Of a stretch of 64,000 bases of DNA, positions 18,106 through 26,460 are shown piece after piece (within the stretch, counting starts at the first letter, position 1; each line of letters starts with the position of its first letter). Where the stretch lies: the NCBI RefSeq assembly GCF_025527015.1, contig NZ_JAODIM010000043.1:310001-374000 (forward strand), read 5' to 3'. Origin of the DNA: Winslowiella arboricola. Its GTDB lineage: Bacteria > Pseudomonadota > Gammaproteobacteria > Enterobacterales > Enterobacteriaceae. The notes under the pieces were generated by a model that did not search any database, had not been told where the DNA came from, and saw only the letters and a list, made by a program, of their open reading frames with translations. The translations under genes and the position numbers were made by a program.

Positions 18106-21100
18106 TCAGGCCGTTTGTGTTTCGGCAACCACCTTATTACGCGTAACCAGCTTCCGCAGTGCAACATAGAAAACTGGTGTCAGGAACAGACCAAACAGCG
18201 TGACTCCCAGCATGCCTGAGAACACAGTGATACCGGTGACGCCACGGACTTCCGCACCGGCGCCATGGCCAAGAATCAACGGAATGGTACCGGCGATAAA
18301 AGCGATGGATGTCATCACGATAGGGCGCAGACGCAGATGACAAGCCTCCAGCGCCGCCTCAACAATGCCTTTACCCTGTAACTCCAGCTCGCGGGCAAAT
18401 TCGACAATCAGGATGGCGTTCTTACATGCCAGCCCCATCAGCACCACCAGTCCTACCTGAACAAACACATTGTTATCGCCTCCGGTCAGCCAGACGCCAA
18501 ACAGCGCAGATAGCATGGTCATCGGTACAATCAGTATCACCGCCAGCGGCAATGTCCAGCTCTCATACAACGCCGCCAGCACCAGAAACGCCAGCAGCAC
18601 CGCCACCGGGAAGACAATCAGCGCCGCATTACCCTGGGTTGACTGCTGATAGCTCAGGTCAGTCCATTCGATATTCATACCATTGGGCAACAGATTTGCC
18701 GCCATGCCACTGACTTTCTCCATCGCTTCCCCGGATGACAACACGCGCGGGTCGGCGTCGCCAATCAGATCGGCTGCAGGATAGCCGTTATAACGAATCA
18801 CCGGATCCGGGCCATAGGTAGTGGTGATATGCACCATACTGCCAATCGGCACCATTTCGCCCTGATCGTTACGGGTGCGCAGATTGGCAATATCTTCCAC
18901 GCTGTCACGGAACTGACCATCAGCCTGCGCCATCACTTTCCACGTACGGCCAAAGCGGTTGAAGTCGTTGACGTAAGACGAGCCGAGATAGGTCTGCAAG
19001 GTGCTGAACAGCTCATTCAGCGGCACACCCTGGGATTTAGCTTTATCACGATCGATCTGCGCATCCAGCTGCGGCACATTGGCCTGGTAAGTGGAGATCG
19101 GGAAGTGCATGCCTGGGGTCTGCATTATCGCGCCGGACAGGGTGTTAACGGCGGTTTGCAGCGCGCCATAGCCCAGTCCGTCACGATCCTGCACATACAG
19201 AGAGTAACCGGAACCCTGACCGAGACCGAGGATCGGTGGCGGCAAAATGGAGAAGGCAAAACCCTGCTGAATCTGGCTGATTTTGGCATTAATCTCCGCG
19301 TTAATTTCCGCCGCGTTGCGCTTACGTTCCTCAATGGGTTTCAGGACAAAAAACACCGTGCCGGTATTCGGGGTATTGGTAAACTGCAGTGCGTTCAGCC
19401 CCGGGAAGGAGACCGCATACGATACGCCTTCAGTCTCCATCCCTATCTTGCTAATAAGCCGAACCATGGCATCGGTACGAGCCAGCGACGAGCCTTCCGG
19501 CATCTTAACGCCACCAATCAGATACAGCTTATCCTGAACAGGGATAAAGCCACCTGGCACCGCTTTGAACATCACGCCGGCACCAACCAGTAAAAGCAGA
19601 TAGACCGCAAACACCGCCCCGCGCCGTCCGAGGATCTGCGAAACCTTATGCTGATAAGCCTCCGAGCTGCTATGGAAAAAGCGGTTGAACGGGCGGAACA
19701 GCCAGCCGAACAGACGGTCGATGATGCGCGTCGGCAGATCTTTGCTGGCATCATGCGGTTTCAGCAACAGCGCCGCCAGTGCCGGGGATAAGGTCAGCGA
19801 GTTAATCGCCGAGATCACCGTCGAGATGGCAATGGTAACCGCAAACTGTTTGTAAAACTGGCCGGTAACCCCAGAAAGGAATGCCATTGGCACAAACACC
19901 GCACACAGCACCAGCGCAATGGCGATAATCGGGCCGGACACTTCGCGCATCGCCTGGTGGGCAGCGGCCAGCGGCGTCAGGCCTTCCTGAATATTCCTCT
20001 CAACGTTCTCCACCACCACAATGGCGTCATCGACGACAATCCCTATCGCCAGCACCAGACCAAACAGGCTCAGCGTATTCAGCGAGAAGCCGAGCAGATA
20101 GAGCACGCTAAAAGTACCAATTACCGATACCGGTACGGCCAGTAACGGAATAATGGAGGCGCGCCAGGTTTGCAGAAACAGAATGACCACCAGCACCACC
20201 AGCAGCACCGCTTCCAGCAGGGTCTGAACCACAGCCTTAATTGAGTCACGCACAAAGACCGTTGGATCGTAAGGAGCCTGCCACTGCATGCCCTCAGGGA
20301 AGCGGGTCGCCAGTTCATCCATTTTGCCACGTACCGCATTGGACAGGTCGATGGCATTGGCGCCTGGCGCCTGGAAGATGCCGATACCCACAGCATCCTC
20401 ATTATTCAGCTGTGAACGCAGCGCATAACTACCGGATCCCATTTCAATACGCGCCACATCGCGCAGGCGCACAATTGAACCATCGTTGGTGGTTTTCAGG
20501 ATGATATTGCCAAACTGCTCTTCATCCAGCAGGCGGCCCTGGGCATTAATCGACAGCAGGAAATCACTCTGATTAGGCATCGGCTCTGCACCCAGCTGCC
20601 CGGCAGACACCTGCACATTCTGTTCCTGCATGGCGGTAACCACGTCCGAGGCGGTCAGACCGCGTGACGCCACCTTATTGGGATCCAGCCAGACACGCAT
20701 CGCATACTCGCCCGCACCGAAAATCTGGATCTGGCCGACGCCCGGCAAACGGGCTAACTCGTCCTTGACCTTCAGCGTGGCGTAGTTACGCAGATACAGT
20801 GAGTTGTACTTACCGGAAGGCGAGGAGAGATGCACGACCAGGGTCATGGTCGATGACTGCTTCTGGGTCGTGACGCCAAGACGGCGTACATCTTCCGGCA
20901 GTCGCGCCTCGGCTTGCGCCACGCGGTTCTGCACCTGGACCTGAGCCTGGTCAGCATCGGTGCCCGGACGGAAGGTGACGGTGGTCACCATCACGCCATC
21001 GGAGCCTGCGATCGATTTCATATACATCATGCCTTCGACGCCGTTAATGGCTTCTTCCAGCGGTGTCGCCACCGTTTCGGCAATCACTTTCGGGTTAGCG

Positions 21101-21258
21101 CCCGGGTATTCGGCGCGAACCTGTACGCTCGGTGGCACCACATCGGGATATTCACTGATCGGCAGCAGCGGAATCGAGATTAGCCCGGTGACAAAGATCA
21201 GGATCGACAGCACCGCCGCGAAGATCGGTCGGTCGATAAAAAAGCGGGAAAAGTCCAT
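18106..21258 (-). CDS. oqxB: RND multidrug efflux pump, inner-membrane transporter OqxB
   Basis: The 1050-aa protein is the same length as Klebsiella OqxB and closely matches it. The N-terminus (MDFSRFFIDRPIFAAVLSIL), GADVRGV-type C-terminal motif (GHGAGAEVRGVTGITVFSGM) and FGLVLAIGIVVDDAIVVVEN are present. The two Asp residues in helix 4 (VVDDAI) belong to the proton relay. RND pumps form tripartite complexes with a membrane-fusion protein and TolC and export quinolones, chloramphenicol, quinoxalines and detergents. It lies 23 bp after oqxA in one operon. RarA activation and OqxR repression are expected from Klebsiella. No outer-membrane channel gene is nearby, as in Klebsiella, where TolC is shared. 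Confidence 0.95.
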   Translation of the reverse strand: MDFSRFFIDRPIFAAVLSILIFVTGLISIPLLPISEYPDVVPPSVQVRAEYPGANPKVIAETVATPLEEAINGVEGMMYMKSIAGSDGVMVTTVTFRPGTDADQAQVQVQNRVAQAEARLPEDVRRLGVTTQKQSSTMTLVVHLSSPSGKYNSLYLRNYATLKVKDELARLPGVGQIQIFGAGEYAMRVWLDPNKVASRGLTASDVVTAMQEQNVQVSAGQLGAEPMPNQSDFLLSINAQGRLLDEEQFGNIILKTTNDGSIVRLRDVARIEMGSGSYALRSQLNNEDAVGIGIFQAPGANAIDLSNAVRGKMDELATRFPEGMQWQAPYDPTVFVRDSIKAVVQTLLEAVLLVVLVVILFLQTWRASIIPLLAVPVSVIGTFSVLYLLGFSLNTLSLFGLVLAIGIVVDDAIVVVENVERNIQEGLTPLAAAHQAMREVSGPIIAIALVLCAVFVPMAFLSGVTGQFYKQFAVTIAISTVISAINSLTLSPALAALLLKPHDASKDLPTRIIDRLFGWLFRPFNRFFHSSSEAYQHKVSQILGRRGAVFAVYLLLLVGAGVMFKAVPGGFIPVQDKLYLIGGVKMPEGSSLARTDAMVRLISKIGMETEGVSYAVSFPGLNALQFTNTPNTGTVFFVLKPIEERKRNAAEINAEINAKISQIQQGFAFSILPPPILGLGQGSGYSLYVQDRDGLGYGALQTAVNTLSGAIMQTPGMHFPISTYQANVPQLDAQIDRDKAKSQGVPLNELFSTLQTYLGSSYVNDFNRFGRTWKVMAQADGQFRDSVEDIANLRTRNDQGEMVPIGSMVHITTTYGPDPVIRYNGYPAADLIGDADPRVLSSGEAMEKVSGMAANLLPNGMNIEWTDLSYQQSTQGNAALIVFPVAVLLAFLVLAALYESWTLPLAVILIVPMTMLSALFGVWLTGGDNNVFVQVGLVVLMGLACKNAILIVEFARELELQGKGIVEAALEACHLRLRPIVMTSIAFIAGTIPLILGHGAGAEVRGVTGITVFSGMLGVTLFGLFLTPVFYVALRKLVTRNKVVAETQTA

Positions 21259-21281
21259 CAGTCAGGATTCTCTGGTTGGCA

Positions 21282-22469
21282 TCAGTTAACGGCAGGTGTG
21301 CCGGAGCGGGCAGTCATCGCCACGGGTTGCGCTTTTACCGGCATTCCCGGCATAAAGATTTTTTGCATGCCGTCAATAATCACTTTGTCGCCTGCTTTCA
21401 GGCCTTTCTGCACGATGCGCAGACCTTCTGCCAGACGACCGATTTCGATATCACGACGTTGCGCTTTACCTTCGGCATCCACCACATAAACAAATTTACG
21501 ATCCTGATCGGTCAGTATCGCCTTATCGTCGACCAGCATCGCATTGAACTCAGCGCTGCCCGGCAGGCGCACGCGGGCAAACAGCCCCGGTGTAAACTGA
21601 CGTTCATGGTTATCGAACAGGGCGCGCATGCGGATGGTGCCGGTGCCTGGCGTCAGCTGGTTATCCATAAAATCCACTTTGCCCTGGTGCGGATAGCCTT
21701 GCTCGCCGACCAGTCCCATTTCGACCGGCAGGGCACTGTTCTCCGCGCTGGCGGCCTGACCGTCGCGTGCCAGATGCTGGTAACGCAGGAAAGTGGCTTC
21801 ATCAATATCGAAATAGACATAGACGGTATTCTGCGAGACTAGCGTGGTCAGCACGCTGGCGCTGTCCCCGGCGGTAACCAGATTACCTTCGGTGATCATC
21901 GCGCGACTGGCGCGACCGTCAATCGGCGCGGTGACGCGGGTGAAGTCGAGGTTTAGCTGTGCCATATCGACGGCGGCCTGCGCGGCCAGCACATCGGCTT
22001 GCGCCTGCGAGGCGGCCGAACGGCGCTGTTCCCACATCTCTTTCGATACTGCCTGGCTGTTAATCAGCTTCTCCGTGCGGCCTGATTCACTGCGCGCCAG
22101 ATTCGCTTCGGTACGCGCCCGCACCAGCTCTGCCTGCGCCTGCTCCAGCGCTGCGCGATAGGTACGGTCATCAATGGTGAACAGCAGCTGATCTTTTTTT
22201 ACCTCCTGACCTTCGCGATAGTTCACTTTATTGATATAGCCCGATACGCGCGGACGCAGCTGGACACTCTGCACCGCTTCGATGCGGCCATTAAAGGCAT
22301 CCCACTGGCTGACCGGTTTAATCACCACATCCGCCGCGCTGACCGCAGGGGCTGGCGGCGCGGCGTTCTGCGCCACGCTGTTATCACAGCCATTCAGCAG
22401 GGTGATAAGCAGCGCTGACCCCAACAGTCGCTGCCCATAGGTAACCCAAGGTTTTTGCAGGCTTAACAT
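21282..22469 (-). CDS. oqxA: RND efflux periplasmic adaptor OqxA
   Basis: The 395-aa membrane-fusion protein has a lipoprotein signal with lipobox LLNGC (lipidated Cys28, Asp at +2, an inner-membrane retention signal). The lipoyl and barrel segments follow (WDAFNGRIEAVQSVQLRPRV, LDFTRVTAPIDGRASRAMIT) around an alpha-hairpin rich in Ala, Gln and Glu. VAQNAAPPAP and GLVGEQGYPHQGKVDFMDNQ match OqxA. The adaptor connects OqxB to TolC. It is the first gene of the operon and is divergent from rarA across about 300 bp. Confidence 0.94.
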   Translation of the reverse strand: MLSLQKPWVTYGQRLLGSALLITLLNGCDNSVAQNAAPPAPAVSAADVVIKPVSQWDAFNGRIEAVQSVQLRPRVSGYINKVNYREGQEVKKDQLLFTIDDRTYRAALEQAQAELVRARTEANLARSESGRTEKLINSQAVSKEMWEQRRSAASQAQADVLAAQAAVDMAQLNLDFTRVTAPIDGRASRAMITEGNLVTAGDSASVLTTLVSQNTVYVYFDIDEATFLRYQHLARDGQAASAENSALPVEMGLVGEQGYPHQGKVDFMDNQLTPGTGTIRMRALFDNHERQFTPGLFARVRLPGSAEFNAMLVDDKAILTDQDRKFVYVVDAEGKAQRRDIEIGRLAEGLRIVQKGLKAGDKVIIDGMQKIFMPGMPVKAQPVAMTARSGTPAVN

Positions 22470-22776
22470 TATTATATTCCCGGTTAATAAGGCGGTTTAA
22501 GCCGCCTGACAGATTGTCCAATGCCATAAATAACGTATCGATGACAGATACACTTATTCGGGCGATTGTAGGGAGCTGCTAAATTATCTGCAAGAATTAC
22601 TGATACACTTTATGTGCTGTTTTGATCGGGCAGAGAGCAAGGCTGTCTGGCTTACAAAACCCTGCATGTAGCAGGGTTTTAAATGCAATAATAAAACTTG
22701 CATTTAGTCTAAGGATCGCTCAGCATTAAAGTGTACTAGATATTATTACTATTCGTCAGCGTGACGGGAGAGAACA
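22470..22776. promoter_or_regulatory. oqxA-rarA divergent control region
   Basis: This 307-bp interval holds no gene. It contains GTATC-N7-GATAC (22535-22551), a direct repeat GATACACTTAT / GATACACTTTAT (22547 and 22602), and a strong hairpin (22656-22680, separate entry). These repeats are candidates for OqxR or RarA binding, but I could not match a clear marbox by eye. Confidence 0.5.
22656..22680 (+). terminator. Terminator-like hairpin in the rarA leader
   Basis: AAAACCCTGC (22656-22665) and GCAGGGTTTT (22671-22680) form a perfect 10-bp stem with loop ATGTA. The T4 lies inside the stem, so it can act in either direction. It ends 96 bp before the rarA ATG and could be an attenuator of rarA or the 3' end of a short RNA. 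Confidence 0.6.
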
Positions 22777-23133
22777 ATGAGAAGTGATGCATTCATTCAC
22801 GATCTGCTTAACTGGATCGACAACCATATCGAAGGGCGACTGGATCTCAACACCGTTTCTGAACGTGCGGGCTACTCCAAATGGCACCTGCAACGCATGT
22901 TTAAAGAGCATACCGGCCTGCCGCTGGGCGAATATATTCGCGCCGAAAAGTTAAAGAAATCCGCCGACAGGCTGACCAATAGTGATGAGCCGATCCTGAA
23001 CGTGGCAATTTCGCTTGGTTTTGATTCACAGCAGTCGTTTAACCGCAGTTTTAAACGCCAGTATGGTCAGGCGCCGGGCGCATGGCGCAGAACCGTCAGT
23101 CACACACAGCAAGCGGAGTGCATGCACAGTTAA
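22777..23133 (+). CDS. rarA: AraC-family activator RarA
   Basis: The 118-aa protein consists only of the two-HTH AraC DNA-binding domain, as in SoxS, RamA and MarA. The first HTH contains RAGYSKWHLQRMFKEHTG and the second ISLGFDSQQSFNRSFKRQYG. The start (RSDAFIHDLLNWIDNHIEGR) and QAPGAWRRTVSH are as expected for Klebsiella RarA, a low-level multidrug-resistance regulator encoded next to oqxAB. GGGAGAG precedes the ATG. With no effector domain, activity is probably set by its own expression level. Divergent orientation from oqxA supports the assignment. Confidence 0.85.
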   Translation: MRSDAFIHDLLNWIDNHIEGRLDLNTVSERAGYSKWHLQRMFKEHTGLPLGEYIRAEKLKKSADRLTNSDEPILNVAISLGFDSQQSFNRSFKRQYGQAPGAWRRTVSHTQQAECMHS

Positions 23134-23143
23134 TTCAGCGCCA

Positions 23144-23170
23144 GGGCCGGTAACATCCGGCCCGCGACCT
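23144..23170 (+). terminator. Hairpin after rarA
   Basis: GGGCCGG (23144-23150) pairs with CCGGCCC (23157-23163) around TAACAT, with TTTT a few bases later. It starts 10 bp after the rarA stop and is a plausible terminator. Confidence 0.5.
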
Positions 23171-23279
23171 TTTCCAGCTTGCTGCTGACCATCACCTCGC
23201 CACGCAAAAGATCCCCGCCTTCCTGCAATGCTGATTACTCAGGTATAGTACTGTTCGCAGACATTACGCAGGCAGAATT

Positions 23280-23744
23280 ATGAATAAAAGATTGTGGATC
23301 GCGCTGGCGCTGGCCGTTGTGGCTGCGGTAGCGGGATTAAGACCGGGAACCCATCCGGCAAATTCCGAATCACCGACCGCCCGACACCAGCAGTCGACAG
23401 CACACGCCGATATCACTTCGCTGACTGCTGAACGCCGGGTTGCCAGTTATCTGCAACAGCATCAGCGTTTACCCGATTACTACCTCACTAAAAGTCAGGC
23501 CCGACGTCAGGGCTGGCAACCACAGCAAGGCAATCTGTGTGACAGGCTGCCGGGCAAGGCGATTGGCGGCGACCACTTTGCTAACCGGGAAGGGCGCTTA
23601 CCGCAGCGGCAGGGACGTCAGTGGTATGAAGCGGATGTGAATTACCAGTGTGGTCATCGTAGCGCCGACCGTCTGCTGTACTCCAGCGATGGGCTGATCT
23701 TTGTCACTAAAGATCATTACCGCAGCTTTAATCAGGTGGATTAA
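23280..23744 (+). CDS. Secreted barnase-like guanyl-preferring ribonuclease
   Basis: The 154-aa precursor has an N-terminal hydrophobic segment (WIALALAVVAAVAGL, Sec signal or anchor) and a barnase domain at about residues 52-154. Segments run parallel to Bacillus barnase: LPDYYLTKSQARRQGW, IGGDHFANREGRLP, EADVNY, DRLLYSSDGLI, TKDHYRSF. With barnase numbering shifted by 44, all catalytic residues are present: Lys71, Arg103, Glu117 (base), Arg127, Arg131 and His146 (acid). Cys87 and Cys124 fall at barnase positions 43 and 80, a pair able to form a disulfide. A barstar gene follows three bases later. The RNase would act outside the cytoplasm, either defensively or for RNA scavenging; the role is not known. 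Confidence 0.92.
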   Translation: MNKRLWIALALAVVAAVAGLRPGTHPANSESPTARHQQSTAHADITSLTAERRVASYLQQHQRLPDYYLTKSQARRQGWQPQQGNLCDRLPGKAIGGDHFANREGRLPQRQGRQWYEADVNYQCGHRSADRLLYSSDGLIFVTKDHYRSFNQVD

Positions 23745-23747
23745 GCG

Positions 23748-24020
23748 ATGCTAAACGTGACGTTCGATTTTCGCCATATCCGCAACACGGCGGACTTTTA
23801 CCGCCAGTTTGCCGCTAAATGTCAGCTAAATACGGCCTTTGGCGCCAATCTCGATGCGCTGTGGGACAGCGTCACCGGCGAAATGGCGTTGCCGGCGCGC
23901 ATCCGCATACGCCATTTGTCGCAGCACGCGGATAGCGCGCAGTTCGCGGCGATTATCGCCACCCTGCAACAGGCTGAAAAAGCGTTAGCCGGAGAACTGC
24001 AATTAACCATAGAACCTTAA
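23748..24020 (+). CDS. Barstar-family ribonuclease inhibitor
   Basis: The 90-aa protein has the barstar core FGANLDALWDSVTG (31-44). It retains Asp36, Trp39 and Asp40 at the positions of barstar Asp35, Trp38 and Asp39, which plug the barnase active site. The two barstar Tyr residues at positions 29 and 30 are replaced by Ala and Phe. It lies directly after the barnase gene with a three-base gap, so toxin and inhibitor are co-expressed and the cytoplasm is protected from unexported enzyme. E. coli YhcO belongs to the same family. Confidence 0.9.
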   Translation: MLNVTFDFRHIRNTADFYRQFAAKCQLNTAFGANLDALWDSVTGEMALPARIRIRHLSQHADSAQFAAIIATLQQAEKALAGELQLTIEP

Positions 24021-24041
24021 CGGGGCAGACCTTTGCCCCGT
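24020..24041. terminator. Hairpin between barstar and srfC
   Basis: ACGGGGCA (24020-24027) and TGCCCCGT (24034-24041) form a perfect 8-bp stem between convergent stop codons. No T-run follows on either strand, so termination strength is uncertain. Confidence 0.5.
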
Positions 24042-24045
24042 CAGT

Positions 24046-26460
24046 TCACGAGGCTTTGATAAGCGCAACGATTTCCGCCAGCTGTTTACGCTGGGCCGGT
24101 TTTAATTCGCTGGCCGCTGAATAGCCACTGTTCTGCACAATCAGCGCATTCAGTCCCACCAGCCAGTCATAGATATAAAACGCCGTGGTATTAGCGGGTG
24201 CCGCTGACAGTCGCGTAAGACGCTGAGAGTGACCAAAGCTGACCGCCGGCGTGGCCGGTTGGGCGAAGATCTTCTGACCGCGGTTGATACGGCTTTCAGG
24301 ACGCTCATCACTGTTCTGTTGCAGGAAACCCAGCCAGGCGACAAAGTCACCCAACACGGTCAGTGCGCGCGATACCTGACGATCGGTTTTACCTTCACGA
24401 CTGGCGCTGCTGGCTTCGCTCTCGGTTAACATTTTACGCAACGCTGCGCCGATATTCAGGCGGAAACTGGCCACTATCAGCTCTTCAACCAGCATCTGCA
24501 GCGTGGCTTTACTGATATCCAGCAGCTCCAGCAGCGAAGCATTTTCCGGCAGATTACGCAGATGATTCACCCAATAGCGCTGAACCTGGCGCGCAAACTG
24601 GCTGTCATCATCTGCCTGGCTGCTAATTGGCGCTTCGTTAAGCGGGGCATCCGGCAGCTCGCTAAACAGATCGATCTCAATACCGATGCCAAAATGACTG
24701 TTATTACTGGTCAGCGCCGGGTTCTCGGTGCTTTGCTGCGGCTGTTGCAGATAGAGGCGACGCAGTTCGTCACGCGAAGGTTGCAGGCGTTCCAGCAGTT
24801 CACCATGCAGGCCGGTGCGGGTTTGCAGCGCTTTTAACAGCGTTTCGGCGATCTGCTGTTTTTTCTGCGTCTGTCCGGCATCGCTGTCAACCTGATGCCA
24901 GCTGCCCAGCAGGTTTTCTGCTACCTCGCGCTGTAACTCATGCAGCTGCTGGCCGATACGCGCGGTTTTCACTTCGCGACGGACCTCGTTCTCCAGCCAG
25001 CCCGCCATGCGCTGAATACCACCACGATCGAGCGCCAGCATCGAACCCCACATATCACCGGGATTACCGACGCGGCGCTGAACCGCTTCATCGTGATTCT
25101 GTTGCTGAAAATGGCGCTGATCGTGCGGGGTAATCGCCCAGATCAGACCGGGTTTACGTCCGCTGCGCATTTCCGCGCTTTCACCCTGGGTCTGTTTTAC
25201 CCAGTAATCAAGTGATTTACTGACCGCTTTGACCTCTGAGCGACTCCCCGCAGCGCTGCACACCATCAGTAAATTAATCGCCTGGCGATCGCTGTAATAC
25301 TCCAGCAGATAACCACGCTTGGCCTGTAACAGTCGGGCCGCCAGTGGGTTTTGCTGCCGCGCGCGCTGCGCTTCCTGGCGTTGTGACTCATCCAGCGGTT
25401 CACCGTTACCCGGAATATCCAGTACATCCGTCTGCTCAAACAGCGCTTCCAGCGGTGTGGAGTGGAGCGGCAGCAGCAGTTCAACGGTTAACAGCGCCAG
25501 CTCGGCGAGGGAGATATCGACGGCTTTGCCTGCGCGGCCACCAATACGCGGGCTGACCTGCACATAGCGGTCATCGGCCATATTCAGGCTGCTGATTGCG
25601 GCCGGATTAAACAGCGCGTCGGCGGGCAGTTGCGCCTCGTCGATTAACAGGCTTAGCGGTCCCAGCACCTTGCTGGCGCCGGCCAGATTTTGCAGCGTAT
25701 GCGCCAGCTGGCGCCACAGGCTGGTCAGGATGGTATCGCCATCCCACAGCAGTGAGAACAAGCGCGCGCGATCGTCAATGGTCAGCCATGGCGCCAGTTC
25801 ACAGGCCACCGGCCAGAAATGCGTAGCCAGCAGTTTCTGACGTGGCGCATCGTGCCGCTGCATAAAGTCCCAAATCGCCACCATCTGATCGCTGGTGATG
25901 CCATCCACCGCTTCCGGCTGACGGTGGCGTTGCAGATTACTCAGCTGCTGTAGCAGCTGCGCTTCATCAAAACCGGGCTTCGCTTGCTGCATCGCGGCGC
26001 TCAGCACCATGCAGGTCATATCCGCTTCGTTAAACAGCGTCAGTTCAAAGGGCCAGCTTTTGTTTTTCACTTCCGCCTGACGGCTGAAGCGCGTGACAAT
26101 GCCGCAATCCTGATTACCTGGATTAATATGGGTAAAGTAATCCAGCGTCTTACCCGCCATGACCGTTTCCAGCCGCTGACTGGCATCGGCGACCATCGAG
26201 GTCAGCAGCCAGGCTTTACCCGGTTGCGACAGGCCATAGAAGGCGAGGGTGCTGGCCGTAGCCGCCGTGGCGTTAAGATGACGCGCCTGGTTACGGCAGC
26301 GGCGCAGTTTGGTTTTCACCCCGTCCGCTTCCATATCCAGACGCAATGCGCTGTTACGGCTGCTGTCCAGCCACGTCAGCGCCATGTCGATCCCTTCATT
26401 GATCGCCAGCAACTGTTTGCTCTGCTGGCTGACTAACTGTTTAGGCGTCATGGCTCTCAT
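24046..26460 (-). CDS. srfC: SrfC-like virulence-associated protein
   Basis: The 804-aa protein is the third gene of the srfABC arrangement known from Salmonella, where these genes were identified as SsrB-regulated factors. It is a large cytosolic, mostly helical protein without signal peptide or membrane segments. Residues 76-83 (GLSQPGKA) resemble a GTPase/ATPase P-loop, but the final Ser/Thr of Walker A is Ala. The C-terminus (FYIYDWLVGLNALIVQNSGY) ends with a helix-rich tail. Its start overlaps the srfB stop by four bases. The molecular function is unestablished; identification rests on gene order, size and recalled family resemblance. Confidence 0.85.
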   Translation of the reverse strand: MRAMTPKQLVSQQSKQLLAINEGIDMALTWLDSSRNSALRLDMEADGVKTKLRRCRNQARHLNATAATASTLAFYGLSQPGKAWLLTSMVADASQRLETVMAGKTLDYFTHINPGNQDCGIVTRFSRQAEVKNKSWPFELTLFNEADMTCMVLSAAMQQAKPGFDEAQLLQQLSNLQRHRQPEAVDGITSDQMVAIWDFMQRHDAPRQKLLATHFWPVACELAPWLTIDDRARLFSLLWDGDTILTSLWRQLAHTLQNLAGASKVLGPLSLLIDEAQLPADALFNPAAISSLNMADDRYVQVSPRIGGRAGKAVDISLAELALLTVELLLPLHSTPLEALFEQTDVLDIPGNGEPLDESQRQEAQRARQQNPLAARLLQAKRGYLLEYYSDRQAINLLMVCSAAGSRSEVKAVSKSLDYWVKQTQGESAEMRSGRKPGLIWAITPHDQRHFQQQNHDEAVQRRVGNPGDMWGSMLALDRGGIQRMAGWLENEVRREVKTARIGQQLHELQREVAENLLGSWHQVDSDAGQTQKKQQIAETLLKALQTRTGLHGELLERLQPSRDELRRLYLQQPQQSTENPALTSNNSHFGIGIEIDLFSELPDAPLNEAPISSQADDDSQFARQVQRYWVNHLRNLPENASLLELLDISKATLQMLVEELIVASFRLNIGAALRKMLTESEASSASREGKTDRQVSRALTVLGDFVAWLGFLQQNSDERPESRINRGQKIFAQPATPAVSFGHSQRLTRLSAAPANTTAFYIYDWLVGLNALIVQNSGYSAASELKPAQRKQLAEIVALIKAS

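Noticed and set aside
18829-19593. A 254-codon forward frame inside oqxB
   Set aside because: Antisense to a strongly conserved RND transporter, with His/Arg-rich composition typical of shadow frames.
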